A stretch of DNA of 64,000 nt from Kappaphycus alvarezii (Eukaryota > Rhodophyta > Florideophyceae > Gigartinales > Solieriaceae), in assembly GCA_002205965.3 (NCBI GenBank), contig NADL03000065.1, positions 124,001 through 188,000 of the forward strand. Direction: 5' to 3'. The notes under the pieces were generated by a model. That model saw nothing but the letters and a program-made list of their open reading frames with translations. It had not been told where the DNA came from and did not search any database. The position numbers were made by a program, and so were the translations under genes. How positions within the stretch are numbered: position 1 is the first letter of the stretch; every line of letters starts with the position of its first letter. Of the stretch, positions 54,130 through 64,000 are shown piece after piece.

Positions 54130-54514
54130 AGTCTAGACGGGTCACGCGTTACGCATGTCTGGAGAATTTATAGCCTTTAGCGACATTTTCGACGTATTTA
54201 TTATGTTATCGAAGGAATTTGAAGTGATTCAGAACAAGCCGGTACTCGTGCAGCTGTTGAAAGATAGCAAAAGTCTGCTCTTCAGATATCCAAAGGCTCA
54301 AGGACTTCTGTGGAAGCCTATATATCTCGATATTTCCGCTGCCCCGGAAGCCTTTCACCACGGAGTAATTTCTGAAATCGGCTTCGTTAGAAGCGCAAGT
54401 AATGTTGCTGACGTAATTAACAAGTACATGAGCCAAAAATTCTTCGAAAAGTTATCAAGACGGACCACCTCACCATTCAACCAGACCAATGGATCATTAA
54501 ATCGAAGTAAGTAA
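54130..54514 (+). pseudogene. Ty1/copia RNase H
   Basis: Frame 54155-54514 reads MSGEFIAFSDIFDVFIMLSK (the SGE ... D start of copia RNase H), VQLLKDSKSLLF (usually TDSKSLFD), PIYLDISAAPEAFHHGVISE and IGFVRSASNVADVINKYMSQ (usually NxADxLTK). The frame is open for 119 codons. It follows RT on the same strand, as in all Ty1/copia elements. Confidence 0.8.
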
Positions 54515-56630
54515 CTTGAGGACGCATTATTTAATGAGAAAATCATATACTTCTGCTATGTACAACTTCTCAGAGCAAGGACCGGCACAAAATCTCAAGG
54601 ACTGGGTCGTAAGACCATCTACAAACTATTCTTCCGAATACGAGATAACTTTGAGATCAGAATTAATACCAAAGCAGTGTTCAACGCGAGATCCGCGCTC
54701 GCCTACTAAGCTAAAAATCAAAATGACGTTGGGAAAGTTCGATTTAATCTGAAAGCCCCATCATACCGTGACTCACGAAGAATTGAGAGGTCTAGGCTTA
54801 ATGACGTTTAGCCGCACGTCCAATTTGAGCATAATCTAGCTAGTCTGCTTGAGATTGTAATAATAGACCGTACAAGCACTTATTTTCTGCAAGGCTGACC
54901 TTTCTTCATTTTCACCAAGCAACCAAAACATTCCATTGATCATCGACGCGGGAACACAGTCCAACTCTTTGTACACATCTCGTTTAACACTTTAAGACGC
55001 CGAATATATTTCTTTCCAGATAATGGGAAAGGGATTGAGTAGTATCTTCTGTACTGACTTGAAACGGAAAAAGGCGTAACGTACTGGCGGTAAACACGAT
55101 CCTTTGTGGATGCCGAAACTGAGGCCTCAGTTTGCTGTTTTACTGTAGGGGGACTATTATGTTATCTACAATGCGATACAACTACAAAACACAGATCTAG
55201 CAGCCCTCCGACCTCTCCATCCACTACAAGCACACAAGTACTTGGAACTAACAAGAGCAACCTGAATGCACAACAGGAATCCATTAGAAAAGATAATATA
55301 GTGAGTCAACTTCCGATATGCTTTGAAAATCCCTAGAATCGAGCTGGTAGAAGCAAAAATGTCGAACAAAATCAGTAATTAGACCCTTCAGAACAATTGC
55401 GGCGAAACGAATGACTGAGTTGTGCTGAATCGCTCACACAGCGGTTCATAACTGTAGTGACGGGAAAGACGACTATTACGACAAAACGGATGACTCTTGC
55501 GACTAAGTCGGATGAGTTGATAGTGTTGCACTGGGCGACGCAGGCCTGCGTTGCCTGGATGCTCCAAGAGCTTAATCAATGTTTCTGTATACTCGAGGTA
55601 CAAAGATCTTTATAACCAAGAACATATACAATAATCGACGCACCATGATGCTGAAAGCATGTGAAAAACTCTGAGAACGAAAAATTCAGGAACGCATTCA
55701 TCATCTGCGCAGGTTTCTTGTATAAAATGTCTGTAGTTATACAAGCTGATATCTACTGAAATTATTTCGACGATGGAAAAGTAAAAGCATTTATGGAGTC
55801 AAATACACAGCAAATGTGACATACTTGCGATGGAGACCCATCTCTATGCACACTGAGTTTGTTTCACAACGGTTATTTGAGGAGACGGAGCCCACGGGGC
55901 ATCTCGTAAAGGAACTGGAGAGGGATAAAATTACTCGCAGGAGTCCTCTTCGTGCGTTGAGACCTACCGACGAGGCAAATGGATAGTTACCTTTCCAATA
56001 CTATCCCAATATACCTTCGCCGCGAACAAGAACAGCAGCTTCGCAATTCTTGAAATGAGTTGTAAAGAACAAATGAAGGACTTCATTGCTATTGAGAGCA
56101 ATCTTGTTGGAGTGGAAGGAGCCGGATCTGGACAGATCAAGGACTCTCACAATGGTGTGCGGCTGCTTATCGTGGGTCGCAGTGAATAAGTATTTTGAGT
56201 TGACCGCCTTCAACGTTGAATGATCTAAAATTAGAGATCAAGTATGTAAATTTAATTAAAATTTTGAAACCGCCCAATTATTTAGAAATTATTGGACAGG
56301 CTGCTAAATTATAAACGCCGCCTTGTGTATTCCGGCTGATACTACTGGCTTGGAAGAAGCGTAGGATGCGCCGTGTAGATGTAGAGGATGTTATTGGATG
56401 AAAGAAAATTCTTTGTTACTCGTTGAACAGGTCCCTGCACAGGTAGTGATGCTAAGCTATCCTTGTTTCAAAAGTGGAGTGAACAATTACAGAAGTGTTG
56501 TACAGGGGTAATATTTACAGTGATGTGTACTCATGGCCATGGACAAGACTTTGAGCAGTTGATTAATATAAGCTATATCTGTGAGAGGGATAAATCGTCG
56601 GGAGAAGAGATACTCAGAACCAACTACCCC
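54515..56630 (+). other. Copia region between RNase H and 3' LTR, no clear gene
   Basis: About 2.1 kb separate RNase H from the LTR, longer than usual. A coherent plus-strand stretch at about 55830-55988 contains MHTEFVSQRLFEETEPTGHL. Other short frames exist at 55106-55336 and 56463-56678. None is recognised, and this may be a later insertion. Confidence 0.3.
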
Positions 56631-56640
56631 AAGAAGGAGG
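56631..56640 (+). other. Polypurine tract
   Basis: AAGAAGGAGG lies directly before the LTR start TGTTG and suits the plus-strand primer of the copia element. Confidence 0.7.
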
Positions 56641-56960
56641 TGTTGCAAGCGACAAAAGTGCTACCGTGGTATAGTTGAACGAGCAAGAAGGAGTGTATAT
56701 GGAAGAGAGTTGAGAGGGCTACAAGCAAGTATGAAAGGGGCAGGGTCTACTACTGATGCTCTGTGAGCAGCGTAGGAAAAAGGTTCCTTGGGTCTGAAGT
56801 TGACTCTCAACTTCCTACTACTCGGTACTTGACTTGAAGTTGTCTCCCAACTTGCTTGACCTCCACAAGAGGAAGCAGTTTACTCGGCTTACATATACTT
56901 TTGGGTACCCTAAAGTCTCAAACAAACATACTAATAACCATAAAATGCATTCAAGAGAAT
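56641..56960 (+). repeat. 3' LTR of the copia element
   Basis: Starts TGTTGCAAGCGACAAAAGTG and matches 16978-17330 in the same orientation. Contains GGGTCTGAAGTTGACTCTCA, a promoter-like ACATATAC and an AT-rich right part. The right end is approximate. The matching 5' LTR was not found. Confidence 0.75.
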
Positions 56961-58300
56961 CGTGTGAACCAGAGAGACTATTAGAAGATATTTCCTCAAC
57001 GTAAATATCTATGTGCCATACCCATGCAGCCACCATCGGCCAGGGGTAGGAATTAATGTGACAATTATATAGACCTTTCAGAGTCACTCTTACTATCACC
57101 CAGAACCTGGACTTGTACTGACATCTAGTATGACAGCGTGTCCTAAAATAAAAAATCAACTCATGAATTTGCCACACTCATCCAAATTAAAATATCTTGC
57201 AAATTCAGGAACTGTAAAAAATGTCTTGCAAATCCCTATACTGTATCCAAATTTGGTCCTCCTCTAGATTTTTTTTTCGTGTGCAAATTTTGCGCACATC
57301 AATCTGTATAGAGAAGAGCGAGATAGCTCAGAGATATATCTATATAGATTTCAGCGTGTTTCCTTTAATTATAGCAAGCCTCAGTGCTCCCGCGCTGAGA
57401 ACTTGGAGGCATTGCAATGGCATGAAGTTCGCATACTAGAGTAGAAAGCCTAAAGTTATTACTTCAGAACATGATAAAACTACATATATTTATGTCTGTC
57501 TGTAAAGGGATTGTAGAGCACTCCATCATTTTAACGCCAGAGAGGCCTCTCCGTAATAAGATGTTTCATAGTGCGAAGTGAATATTGTTGTTATAAGACG
57601 TAGAAAAGAGTTTATTTGCTTGTACACCTACTTGCAAAATAAAGAACACGGAAAAAGTGTAGCAAAGCGGTGTCACAATGTCTCGCTGCTACGAAGCGAC
57701 ATATGTATAGCGATAGGTAGGCCTAAATTCTGCTAAACTTATTCAGATTGTGCCACCAGAACAGTTCTTGTTTAAACAATTCCAATGAACCATGTCGCAA
57801 TCATCGTCGCATGAACTCGAATTGCACCGCTAACAAAAAGGACTCAATGTCCTGCAACCCTTCATTCCTTTCGGCATCTCCAAGTGCGTGATGCGGAGTA
57901 GGTGAATAGAAGGCGTAAAGGTAGGTCTAGATCAGCTGATTGCCAATCTGCAGGGACTTTCATGGCTACCATCGTCATATATAGAGATGATTGAACCGGG
58001 ATCGGAGCGTCATTTCCATTTGGAACCAACTTTTGCTCCATTGCTGGGGGATATGGGGGCAACCAATTTCTAAGAGGCTCAGTGATGGTGTATTGCAATG
58101 GATGGGACCGCAAGGGTTGGGTTGAGGTATGAATTGGAGCGTTTGGGATTGTGGGGATGCAGTCATAAATGTCGGGGCCCCGGCTATTATGCGTGCAACT
58201 ATCGGAGAGAAGTTTTCTTAGGAGTTTTTGCCTTCTTTACTGCGCTACGGGCACGGAGAAAATCAAGCTATTTGAGCCCTCAAATTTCTTTTCAGGAGAA
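56961..58300. other. No supported gene
   Basis: AT-rich. Overlapping open stretches at 57862-58313 on both strands carry no recognised domain. Confidence 0.35.
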
Positions 58301-58310
58301 AAGCTGTCTA

Positions 58311-58354
58311 TAGACAACAGATATAATACGGGCCCGTAATAAAGCTGTTGTCTA
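58311..58354. repeat. 44-bp hairpin palindrome
   Basis: Outer arms TAGACAACAG and CTGTTGTCTA share the same centre as the inner 12-bp palindrome TACGGGCCCGTA (58327-58338), so the whole forms one hairpin with an internal mismatch bubble. Confidence 0.85.
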
Positions 58355-58585
58355 CAGAGGGGGATCACAAACTGTCGGATGAGACCCGAATATGACTTGA
58401 GACCCTGTGCCGTAATTCTATGACATGGCATGGGCCTACCGTATAGGCATGATACAAGTGTGATATAACACAATCGTCTTGTTGAGCTTGCCCATAAATT
58501 TTATCCAGTGGCAGTGGGATAGCTCTATTCACTGTTACAGCTGTATTCACTGTTACGGTGGATGGATCGATCCCACTAGTATCCT

Positions 58586-58610
58586 ATTATTCAGTATACA
58601 ACTGAATAAT
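58586..58610. repeat. 10-bp-arm hairpin
   Basis: ATTATTCAGT, loop ATACA, ACTGAATAAT. The arms are perfect. Confidence 0.85.
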
Positions 58611-58630
58611 GGATCCGAGTCGACTGGTTA

Positions 58631-58654
58631 GGTCTGTGAACGCGTTCACAGACC
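58631..58654. repeat. 24-bp perfect palindrome
   Basis: GGTCTGTGAACG followed by CGTTCACAGACC, exactly self-complementary with no loop. Confidence 0.9.
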
Positions 58655-59494
58655 GCGCAATTGTGGCGTAACTTGTGAAAGTCGGCCGATTCTCCCGAAA
58701 GTTGCGGAGTTCTTTAATTTTGAGTTCCATCTGGCAAGGAACACGCATTTTGGGCGCGTTTCATTTCCCTGGCCTCACAGCACAAGCATGTTATAGGCCT
58801 GTAACATGAGTTCAGCTAGCTCAATACTCAAAGTATGAAGTGACTGCCTGTCACCCGGACTAAGAAAGGACAAAGGCTATGACGGATGGAGGAAGAAACC
58901 AAAGGCCTTCAGTCCCCTCCAAACAGACTTGACGTTTTGTGGCGTGCAGCACACTTAAATTTTTGTAGGCATCTGCAATTCAGTGGTTGGAACTCGAGAA
59001 ATAGTGACTGCGAAGCGTGTGCTTGGCCAAGCACTTGCATCATTTGGCATTAATGGAAAATCAGATGGTTCGTTATATTCCATCTAGGTAATAACGGGAA
59101 TGAAGAGCTCCCTATTCTCGTTATTGAAGAAAATAGGCGATCATACTAGTAGTTATAAACGTCCACCGGCGTACTCTAGTTCAAGAGCTTTTCGACTCCA
59201 AAAAGCACTGTTCTGGAGCCTATTCCCTATACTTTCACACCACTAGAGCTTTTCAGTACTCTTCAGAGTCCGGAGGAGGAATCTGAAGGCCTTCGGATTT
59301 CTTCACACTTAGTAGACTACATCAATTACAATACATGTATTCTACATGCATGTAAGCCTTAGTTCTTCAATCTAAACTTACACAAAGAATGCGATATTCC
59401 GGATTAGGCCTAATCCACAAGTATCTAATGGGGGAGGATACAATTGCCTACAGAAGAAGGCATAGAAGCAATCTGAATGTTTGCAAAACAACTA
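58655..59494. other. No supported gene
   Basis: Mixed-composition sequence without open frames of note. Confidence 0.35.
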
Positions 59495-60818
59495 CTAACA
59501 AATAACCACAACTGAGAGCCTCTGAGCTACCATGAAAAAGCTCCGATAAGTGCTCTTACGGTTGCATAAAATCCGAGGATCACGATTGCTGCGATACGGG
59601 TCCTTATTTTTGTCAGCCTGACGGTACGGATCGGCCGATCTGGAATCCGAGCGATAAGGATCATTTGGCATGTGATAAGTCAGCGTACGGATCATTAGAG
59701 CGACAACCTTCGCGCGTACTTCGGCCGAAGTACGGTTGTGACTTGTTATGACAAGAGTCTCGTTTAAATTAGAATCCGACGCCTGAACTTGATTGAAATG
59801 GACGACATATCTTTCACCAGCATATGGACCCGGAGCGGCCGCTCCAGATCTAGAAGCATATGGTCATCTGCAGAATACGGATCATCTATAGAGCTGCGGC
59901 CGCTGTTTTTTTATTTGTAGTTGTCACGGACACCGGACCCGGTGCCTTTATAGTCTCATACCCGCTAGTTCTAGCCTCACCACCAGTGTTGTATGTAATC
60001 TGACGCTGACCTCCTTATTCGTATCGAGAGCCTTTCCAATCTTCACGATAGGGAAGAAAACCAATACAAAGGCCCGAGTTTTGATTTTCACCGTCATATC
60101 CCTCTTCGTACCACGCCGATTGTGCCGATAATCGCAGTTAACATTTCCCCAAAGGGCCTCACCGACGAAGCGAGTCATCTGCGAAGCCTTGGTGCGAGCA
60201 TGGCGATAAGACTACGCCATTCTCAGTAGCTGGGTAACGAGGTCGGATACAGTGATTTCTCCGTCCGGAGATAACCACCCCTGTGAATGAGCCAAAGCAT
60301 AAAGGCCGGGAACTTGGTCCACTCATCACGTCCAAAGTATCGGTGCAGGACTGCACCGGCACTTTTCTTATTCGGCAAACGTGTTCCCCTGTCTTTCAAC
60401 TTCATCATCTTCTTGCGCATACTGATAACCAAGTCTGGTCGAAATCATGCTCGAAATCCAACAGTAGCTGGAAATCTTCCGGGACCGGAGATACTGCAGC
60501 ATTTTCATCTTCCACATCGGAAGATTTATCTTCCCCGTGAACATTTAAGAAGAAGTAAGTAGGGGACTGCCAGTTATCACCGAAAATAATGCGGTTGCGA
60601 AGGGCTGAATTACGAGTATGTAGATCCTTCATGTGGCGAATTATATCTGGTACCTTATGTTTTGTCCCGGGGTCATTGTGGCCACAATAACGCTCGAGAT
60701 GGTCGATTGTTTCTTTCTCCAAGACTATCGCGCGACCACCGTTGACACACTCAGTATACCACGAAACGATGAAGAGAACCATGAAGTCAAGTTGCGCAAT
60801 TAATCGGAGGGCGCCCAC
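59495..60818 (-). pseudogene. Unidentified protein with DPY-repeat tail, frame-broken
   Basis: Colinear minus-strand pieces suggest one gene. At 60405-60818 it reads VLEKETIDHLERYCGHNDPG, DIIRHMKDLHTRNSALRNRI and an acidic end. At 60223-60432 it has a Lys-rich helix, then SAGAVLHRYFGRDEW and AFMLWLIHRGGYLRTEKSLY. At 59948-60178 it reads MTRFVGEALWGNVNCDYRHN and TRAFVLVFFPIVKIGKAL. The tail (about 59910-59560) is rich in DPY: IDDPYSADDHM, NDPYRSDSRSADPYRQ, KDPYRSNRDPR. No family is recognised, and the true start may lie upstream of 60818. Frame changes separate all pieces. Confidence 0.4.
59715..59734. repeat. 20-bp perfect palindrome
   Basis: CGTACTTCGG followed by CCGAAGTACG. Short outer arms ACAACC/GGTTGT lie on either side. 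It falls inside the DPY-repeat region. Confidence 0.85.
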
Positions 60819-60899
60819 GTCATGCTTCCCAGAGGCATTCAGCTCCCGTTTTGAGGACTGACCCTGTGGTACGGGAAAAGATCTCGTATTTGGTTTTCA

Positions 60900-62100
60900 A
60901 GTTAGCTGTGGCGTAGTGAGATACAAAATCAACTATATATGAGTTAATTTAGAGAAATGTGGGTGTATTGGGTCGCAGATACTACCTAGTAGGGCTTGTT
61001 ATCTGGTAAATGTACATTATGATAGAATATTGGAGGCACACAGAAAGGAAGTTTGATACAACAAAGATGATTTTAGTTCGAGCTGAGCTGGCTGTGATTT
61101 CTGTACTGGCTGTGCTTTCTATCGAACATTAATAGCGAGTGCAAGATTGCACCGCTATAAATAGTCACTCTATGGCCATTGTAGTGAACTATTTATCACC
61201 AGAATCAACAATGATTGGGCCCGTTAAGTTAAGCATCGTAATTTCCAGTAGATAAATGTGATGAATACACAAACGGTCTTCACAAAAACATGTTTCATCA
61301 ACAACAGACAAATTAGCGAATAAAAAGCAGACTATTACATAAGATAAATTACATCACGTCCTGTCGAGAACATTTATTTCATAATGTTTACGAGATTCAC
61401 ATTCAGTCAAAAATTTATTGTGCTGTGCCTCTTGGAACTTTGTTTGCTTTGTGCGAAACTGGAACACTTCAACTGTAATTGCGTAGGTCTGAGTATGCGC
61501 GACAGGATGAAGAGGTGCTCTTTGTACTTGGAAAATAACTTTGTGAATTCTTAATTCTATATAGGTGAATACGATGTTCCGATGATGGAATTGTAGTTCG
61601 ATTGCTTAAGATGCGCGTATCGGTATTCGGATCAAACCGGCAAAAGTCAAACATACCGCCTCTCTTCCTCATACAACAAGATATTCAAGAAAAATATCCG
61701 CTCAGTACCAGATCTGCAAAAAGGGCCACCTGATCCTCGTACAACCAACTAATTCCGCCATCTATGGAAAAAGAACAGGAAACCAATATTATGAGTAGCT
61801 CAGTGGAGAAGGCGTGGATAAGAAATATACCGGTCTACTACAAGCGTCCTCAAAATGGGCATTCGCCTACTCCCCTAGATTACTGAACCAGTCTCCTGGT
61901 TCTGTAACTGCCTCAGCCCCGCAGAACAATCTAAGCCTGCGAAAGCAACCAAATAGAATTCCTTAACTCGCAAAAAATGCTAAGCAACGCTGATGACGTC
62001 CTTAGTCGGTTCGAGGAGGATAGAGCAGCACTTTTTTGACAATTTATGGGCTAAGGGGAAGTCCATCTTGAATTTATGTTGCATACGGCAGAGAGGTGGG
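60900..62100. other. No supported gene
   Basis: AT-rich. A minus-strand frame at 61469-61672 has no recognised domain. Confidence 0.35.
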
Positions 62101-62310
62101 TTACACATTATTCAATTTTATCTGATTGTTTGAGGCGTGTTTAATTTGGTTGGAGGTGGCTGCAGCAGATTTGAGGGCGAGAGTAACTCTTTTTGGTTTG
62201 GAGGGAAGGATATGATTGGCATGCGTGGTTTGGGCGTCGAAGCCGATGAAGAACTTAATTTCCGTTGTAACGCTATCCATTAGCACACGAGCACCCAATA
62301 ATAAAAAAAA

Positions 62311-62368
62311 GTACCAGATCCCCCATATTATGAGATTCGGTGCTCTCATGCGATGGGGGACCTGGTAC
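62311..62368. repeat. 58-nt strong stem-loop
   Basis: GTACCAGATCCCCCAT (62311-62326) pairs with ATGGGGGACCTGGTAC (62353-62368) with one mismatch. Inside it ATGAGA/TCTCAT pairs around loop TTCGGTGC, after a 3-4 base bulge. It separates two divergent open frames (62101-62349 - and 62353-62625 +). Confidence 0.85.
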
Positions 62369-62625
62369 TGTTTTCTATAATATTATATAGAGTTTGCGTA
62401 GGATACGCCTGTTTGAGCTTTTATGTGACCTTAATTTTGATTGCGGTATTCTCAGCATTGGTTCCTGGTTCGGGCTTAGACGCCTTCATGGAGCGGCTAG
62501 GGAAGTGTGTAGAGTACTTTCCGTGGCTGGGCTATCTAGCCAAGAGAAAGTCTTGGCGGGGTTTCCTGCGAAGATTAGGTAGTCCAGCTCTGTCCGCAAT
62601 GTCCTCGCACCGTGTCTCTGTGTAG
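62353..62625 (+). CDS. Possible small membrane protein, unrecognised
   Basis: 90-codon frame with a hydrophobic N-terminal half (LVLFSIILYRVCVGYACLSF then VTLILIAVFSALVP) that could form two membrane segments, and a basic C-terminal half. It starts inside the hairpin at 62311-62368, which argues against a normal gene. A minus-strand frame (62101-62349) is also hydrophobic near its start. It may be part of an unrecognised repeat. Confidence 0.25.
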   Translation: MGDLVLFSIILYRVCVGYACLSFYVTLILIAVFSALVPGSGLDAFMERLGKCVEYFPWLGYLAKRKSWRGFLRRLGSPALSAMSSHRVSV

Positions 62626-64000
62626 GGGGCGCGATGGATATTTGTTTCGCGACTTGTAGGGATGTGCATATCTTTGTAGCTTATCGAATTCTTGAGCACC
62701 GTGCATGTCACAGCGGAGTTGGTCGATCTCCGTGTGGACGATTATAAAATGTGTACTGCGGACAGAGTTATTGCAGGCGGGAATATGGTACAATCTTTTA
62801 AGCAAAAATGCGGTTTCCAGGCTTTCATGTGGCCGCGCAGCCAAAGTTGCTGCTCCAAGAAGTATCCAACGTCTCTTTGGGGCGAAATTCTTAGCCTGTC
62901 AGCTTTTCGTTTGTGCGTTGTGGGTAATATGGGAATATTTCATTAGTATTTGTTTGAGTGTGCCGTTAATTTTTGCAGAATTCTTGGTAAACTTTTCCGG
63001 CCATTATAATGGCTGTGTAACTGCTAGTTGACTGCCGGTAGTCATGATGTTACCGACTATCTGAACTCTACGGGTAGTGCGATTACAATAGGGGTATATA
63101 AGTGAAGTGGTTGCTTGACGATAAATTTGGGGACAGAATGCTAGCGGTCCACAGAATAAAAGGTGCCTTAATTCGGATACATTCTTTGTAACTTCAACTG
63201 CGGTATGAGGGCAGGCTGTAATGATGAGTGGGATTCAGACGAAAAAGATATGTGCATGGCTAACAGGGAAGCTTAGGTAGAATTCTGAAGCTCTTAATGT
63301 TCCAAACTTTGTTTGTCTTGTATCCAAAGGTCGGTTCAGATGTTAGTCATATTACAGATAGTGATCAAAACAAACTAATCGAGAGTTGAAACTATGCTCA
63401 GCACTGGTACAACGTTCCATGGAGCGGTAGCTGTCTTTTTCTCTTCTTATCCCTGAAAATTGGATCCAAGAATCTTTTCAGAAATCTTATTCAATTCGAT
63501 GCTTCCCTTGTTATTTCAGTGTCAGAATATAAGCGCTTGTATATGTTGGCTTAGAAGACTAAATATATCTCTGCATACAACATTTCTGTCCATATTGACA
63601 TTTTAAGTTTGACTAGGAGGAAATTAGTGAGGCAGCTTGGAAGATAAGTGACTGTCTCAGAACTTTTATGCCGAAGATAGTCAACTTAAAAGCGATATTA
63701 CCTTCAAAAGATTTCTTATCGAAGGTTGGACCGTCTGAATTGCCGGATGAACTTGGAAAACAAGTTTTAGAAGCTTTTCAACCCTGACATGGTAATACAG
63801 ATAGTTCCGTGGTGCATCAATCAAATGAAACTAAAATTACATATGAACGATTATGGGACAACCAGGGCAAATGCGCATCTATTAATGAAAATTTTCTGTA
63901 AAAAGCTACAAATTAATGTAAATATAATAATATGCTCACCTATGGGAGAGCTTCTCTAGATTAATCGCCACTTAAATTCTTATGGCGGTTTTTCTGCTCC
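62626..64000. other. No supported gene
   Basis: Frames at 62692-63031 overlap in several registers without a recognised domain. The remainder to the window end is AT-rich and closed. Confidence 0.35.

Noticed and set aside
59821..59903. Cluster of NdeI, NotI, BglII, XbaI, NdeI, PstI and NotI recognition sequences resembling a cloning polylinker
   Set aside because: On the minus strand the same bases encode SGRSSIDDPYSADDHMLL, continuous in style with the DPY repeats on its left, and no vector backbone is seen. Natural repeat sequence is the simpler reading.
1..64000. CRISPR array, rRNA cluster, bacterial operon or organellar DNA
   Set aside because: No regular spacer-repeat array, no rRNA-like blocks, no Shine-Dalgarno-spaced gene runs and no plastid or mitochondrial genes were seen. 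Introns and LTR elements indicate a nuclear genome.

Overview
This window looks like nuclear DNA of a eukaryote with compact genes and many retrotransposons. A red alga (florideophyte type, as in the Chondrus and Gracilaria lineages) is my best guess, but that is inference. Supporting points are: short GT-AG introns of 113-115 bases with a CTAAC/CTGAC branch-like motif in one small gene; a plant/animal/red-algal type glycerol-3-phosphate acyltransferase (GPAT9/GPAT3-4 class); a membrane protein with a plant MCTP-like C-terminus; and a background of decayed Ty1/copia and chromodomain Ty3/gypsy elements. There are no bacterial operons, rRNA, CRISPR array or organellar gene cluster.

Layout. 0.5-4.2 kb: decayed Ty1/copia element on the minus strand (gag, protease, integrase), cut by the window edge. 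5.1-5.7 kb: integrase end and chromodomain of a Ty3/gypsy element (+). 9.2-9.35 kb: tRNA-like (SINE-like) sequence next to an AT-rich tandem repeat. 10.6-18.4 kb: old Ty3/gypsy element on the minus strand, probably bounded by diverged direct repeats, carrying a copia LTR and an unexplained acidic reading frame on its 5' side. 19.8-20.1 kb: fragment of another DDE transposase. 20.79-24.93 kb: a DNA transposon with terminal inverted repeats whose broken protein joins a piggyBac-like DDE transposase to a YqaJ/lambda-exonuclease-like PD-(D/E)XK nuclease. This is the most interesting object in the window. 26.3-33.4 kb: the host gene island, with a Lin0512-family protein (+), an EF-hand/PRT_C membrane protein (-), GPAT9 (+) and a standalone allophanate-hydrolase C-terminal-like protein (-). 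Palindromic TACTGTACAGTA-type repeats lie around it. 35.57-47.17 kb: a full-length chromodomain Ty3/gypsy element (-) with two LTRs of about 525 bp and a block of antisense reading frames near its 3' LTR. 48.4-48.8 kb: decayed Harbinger/DDE_Tnp_4-like transposase. 49.6-51.8 kb: another Ty3/gypsy pol (-), lying next to or inside a Ty1/copia element (+) whose RT, RNase H, polypurine tract and 3' LTR run from 52.8 to about 56.96 kb. 58.3-62.4 kb: a palindrome-rich stretch and an unidentified minus-strand gene with a DPY-repeat tail.

Two cross-cutting observations affect every call. First, almost every gene, including conserved host genes, carries single-base frame breaks although the local protein sequence is well conserved, and the two LTRs of the 35.6-47.2 kb element differ by about as many small indels as substitutions. 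Uncorrected long-read indel errors are therefore a serious alternative to true pseudogenisation. Second, all four reverse transcriptases have substitutions in the catalytic YxDD box, which indel errors cannot explain, so these elements really are dead. The host genes point to ER glycerolipid synthesis (GPAT9) and ER or contact-site membrane biology (PRT_C protein), but the island shows no single shared pathway.
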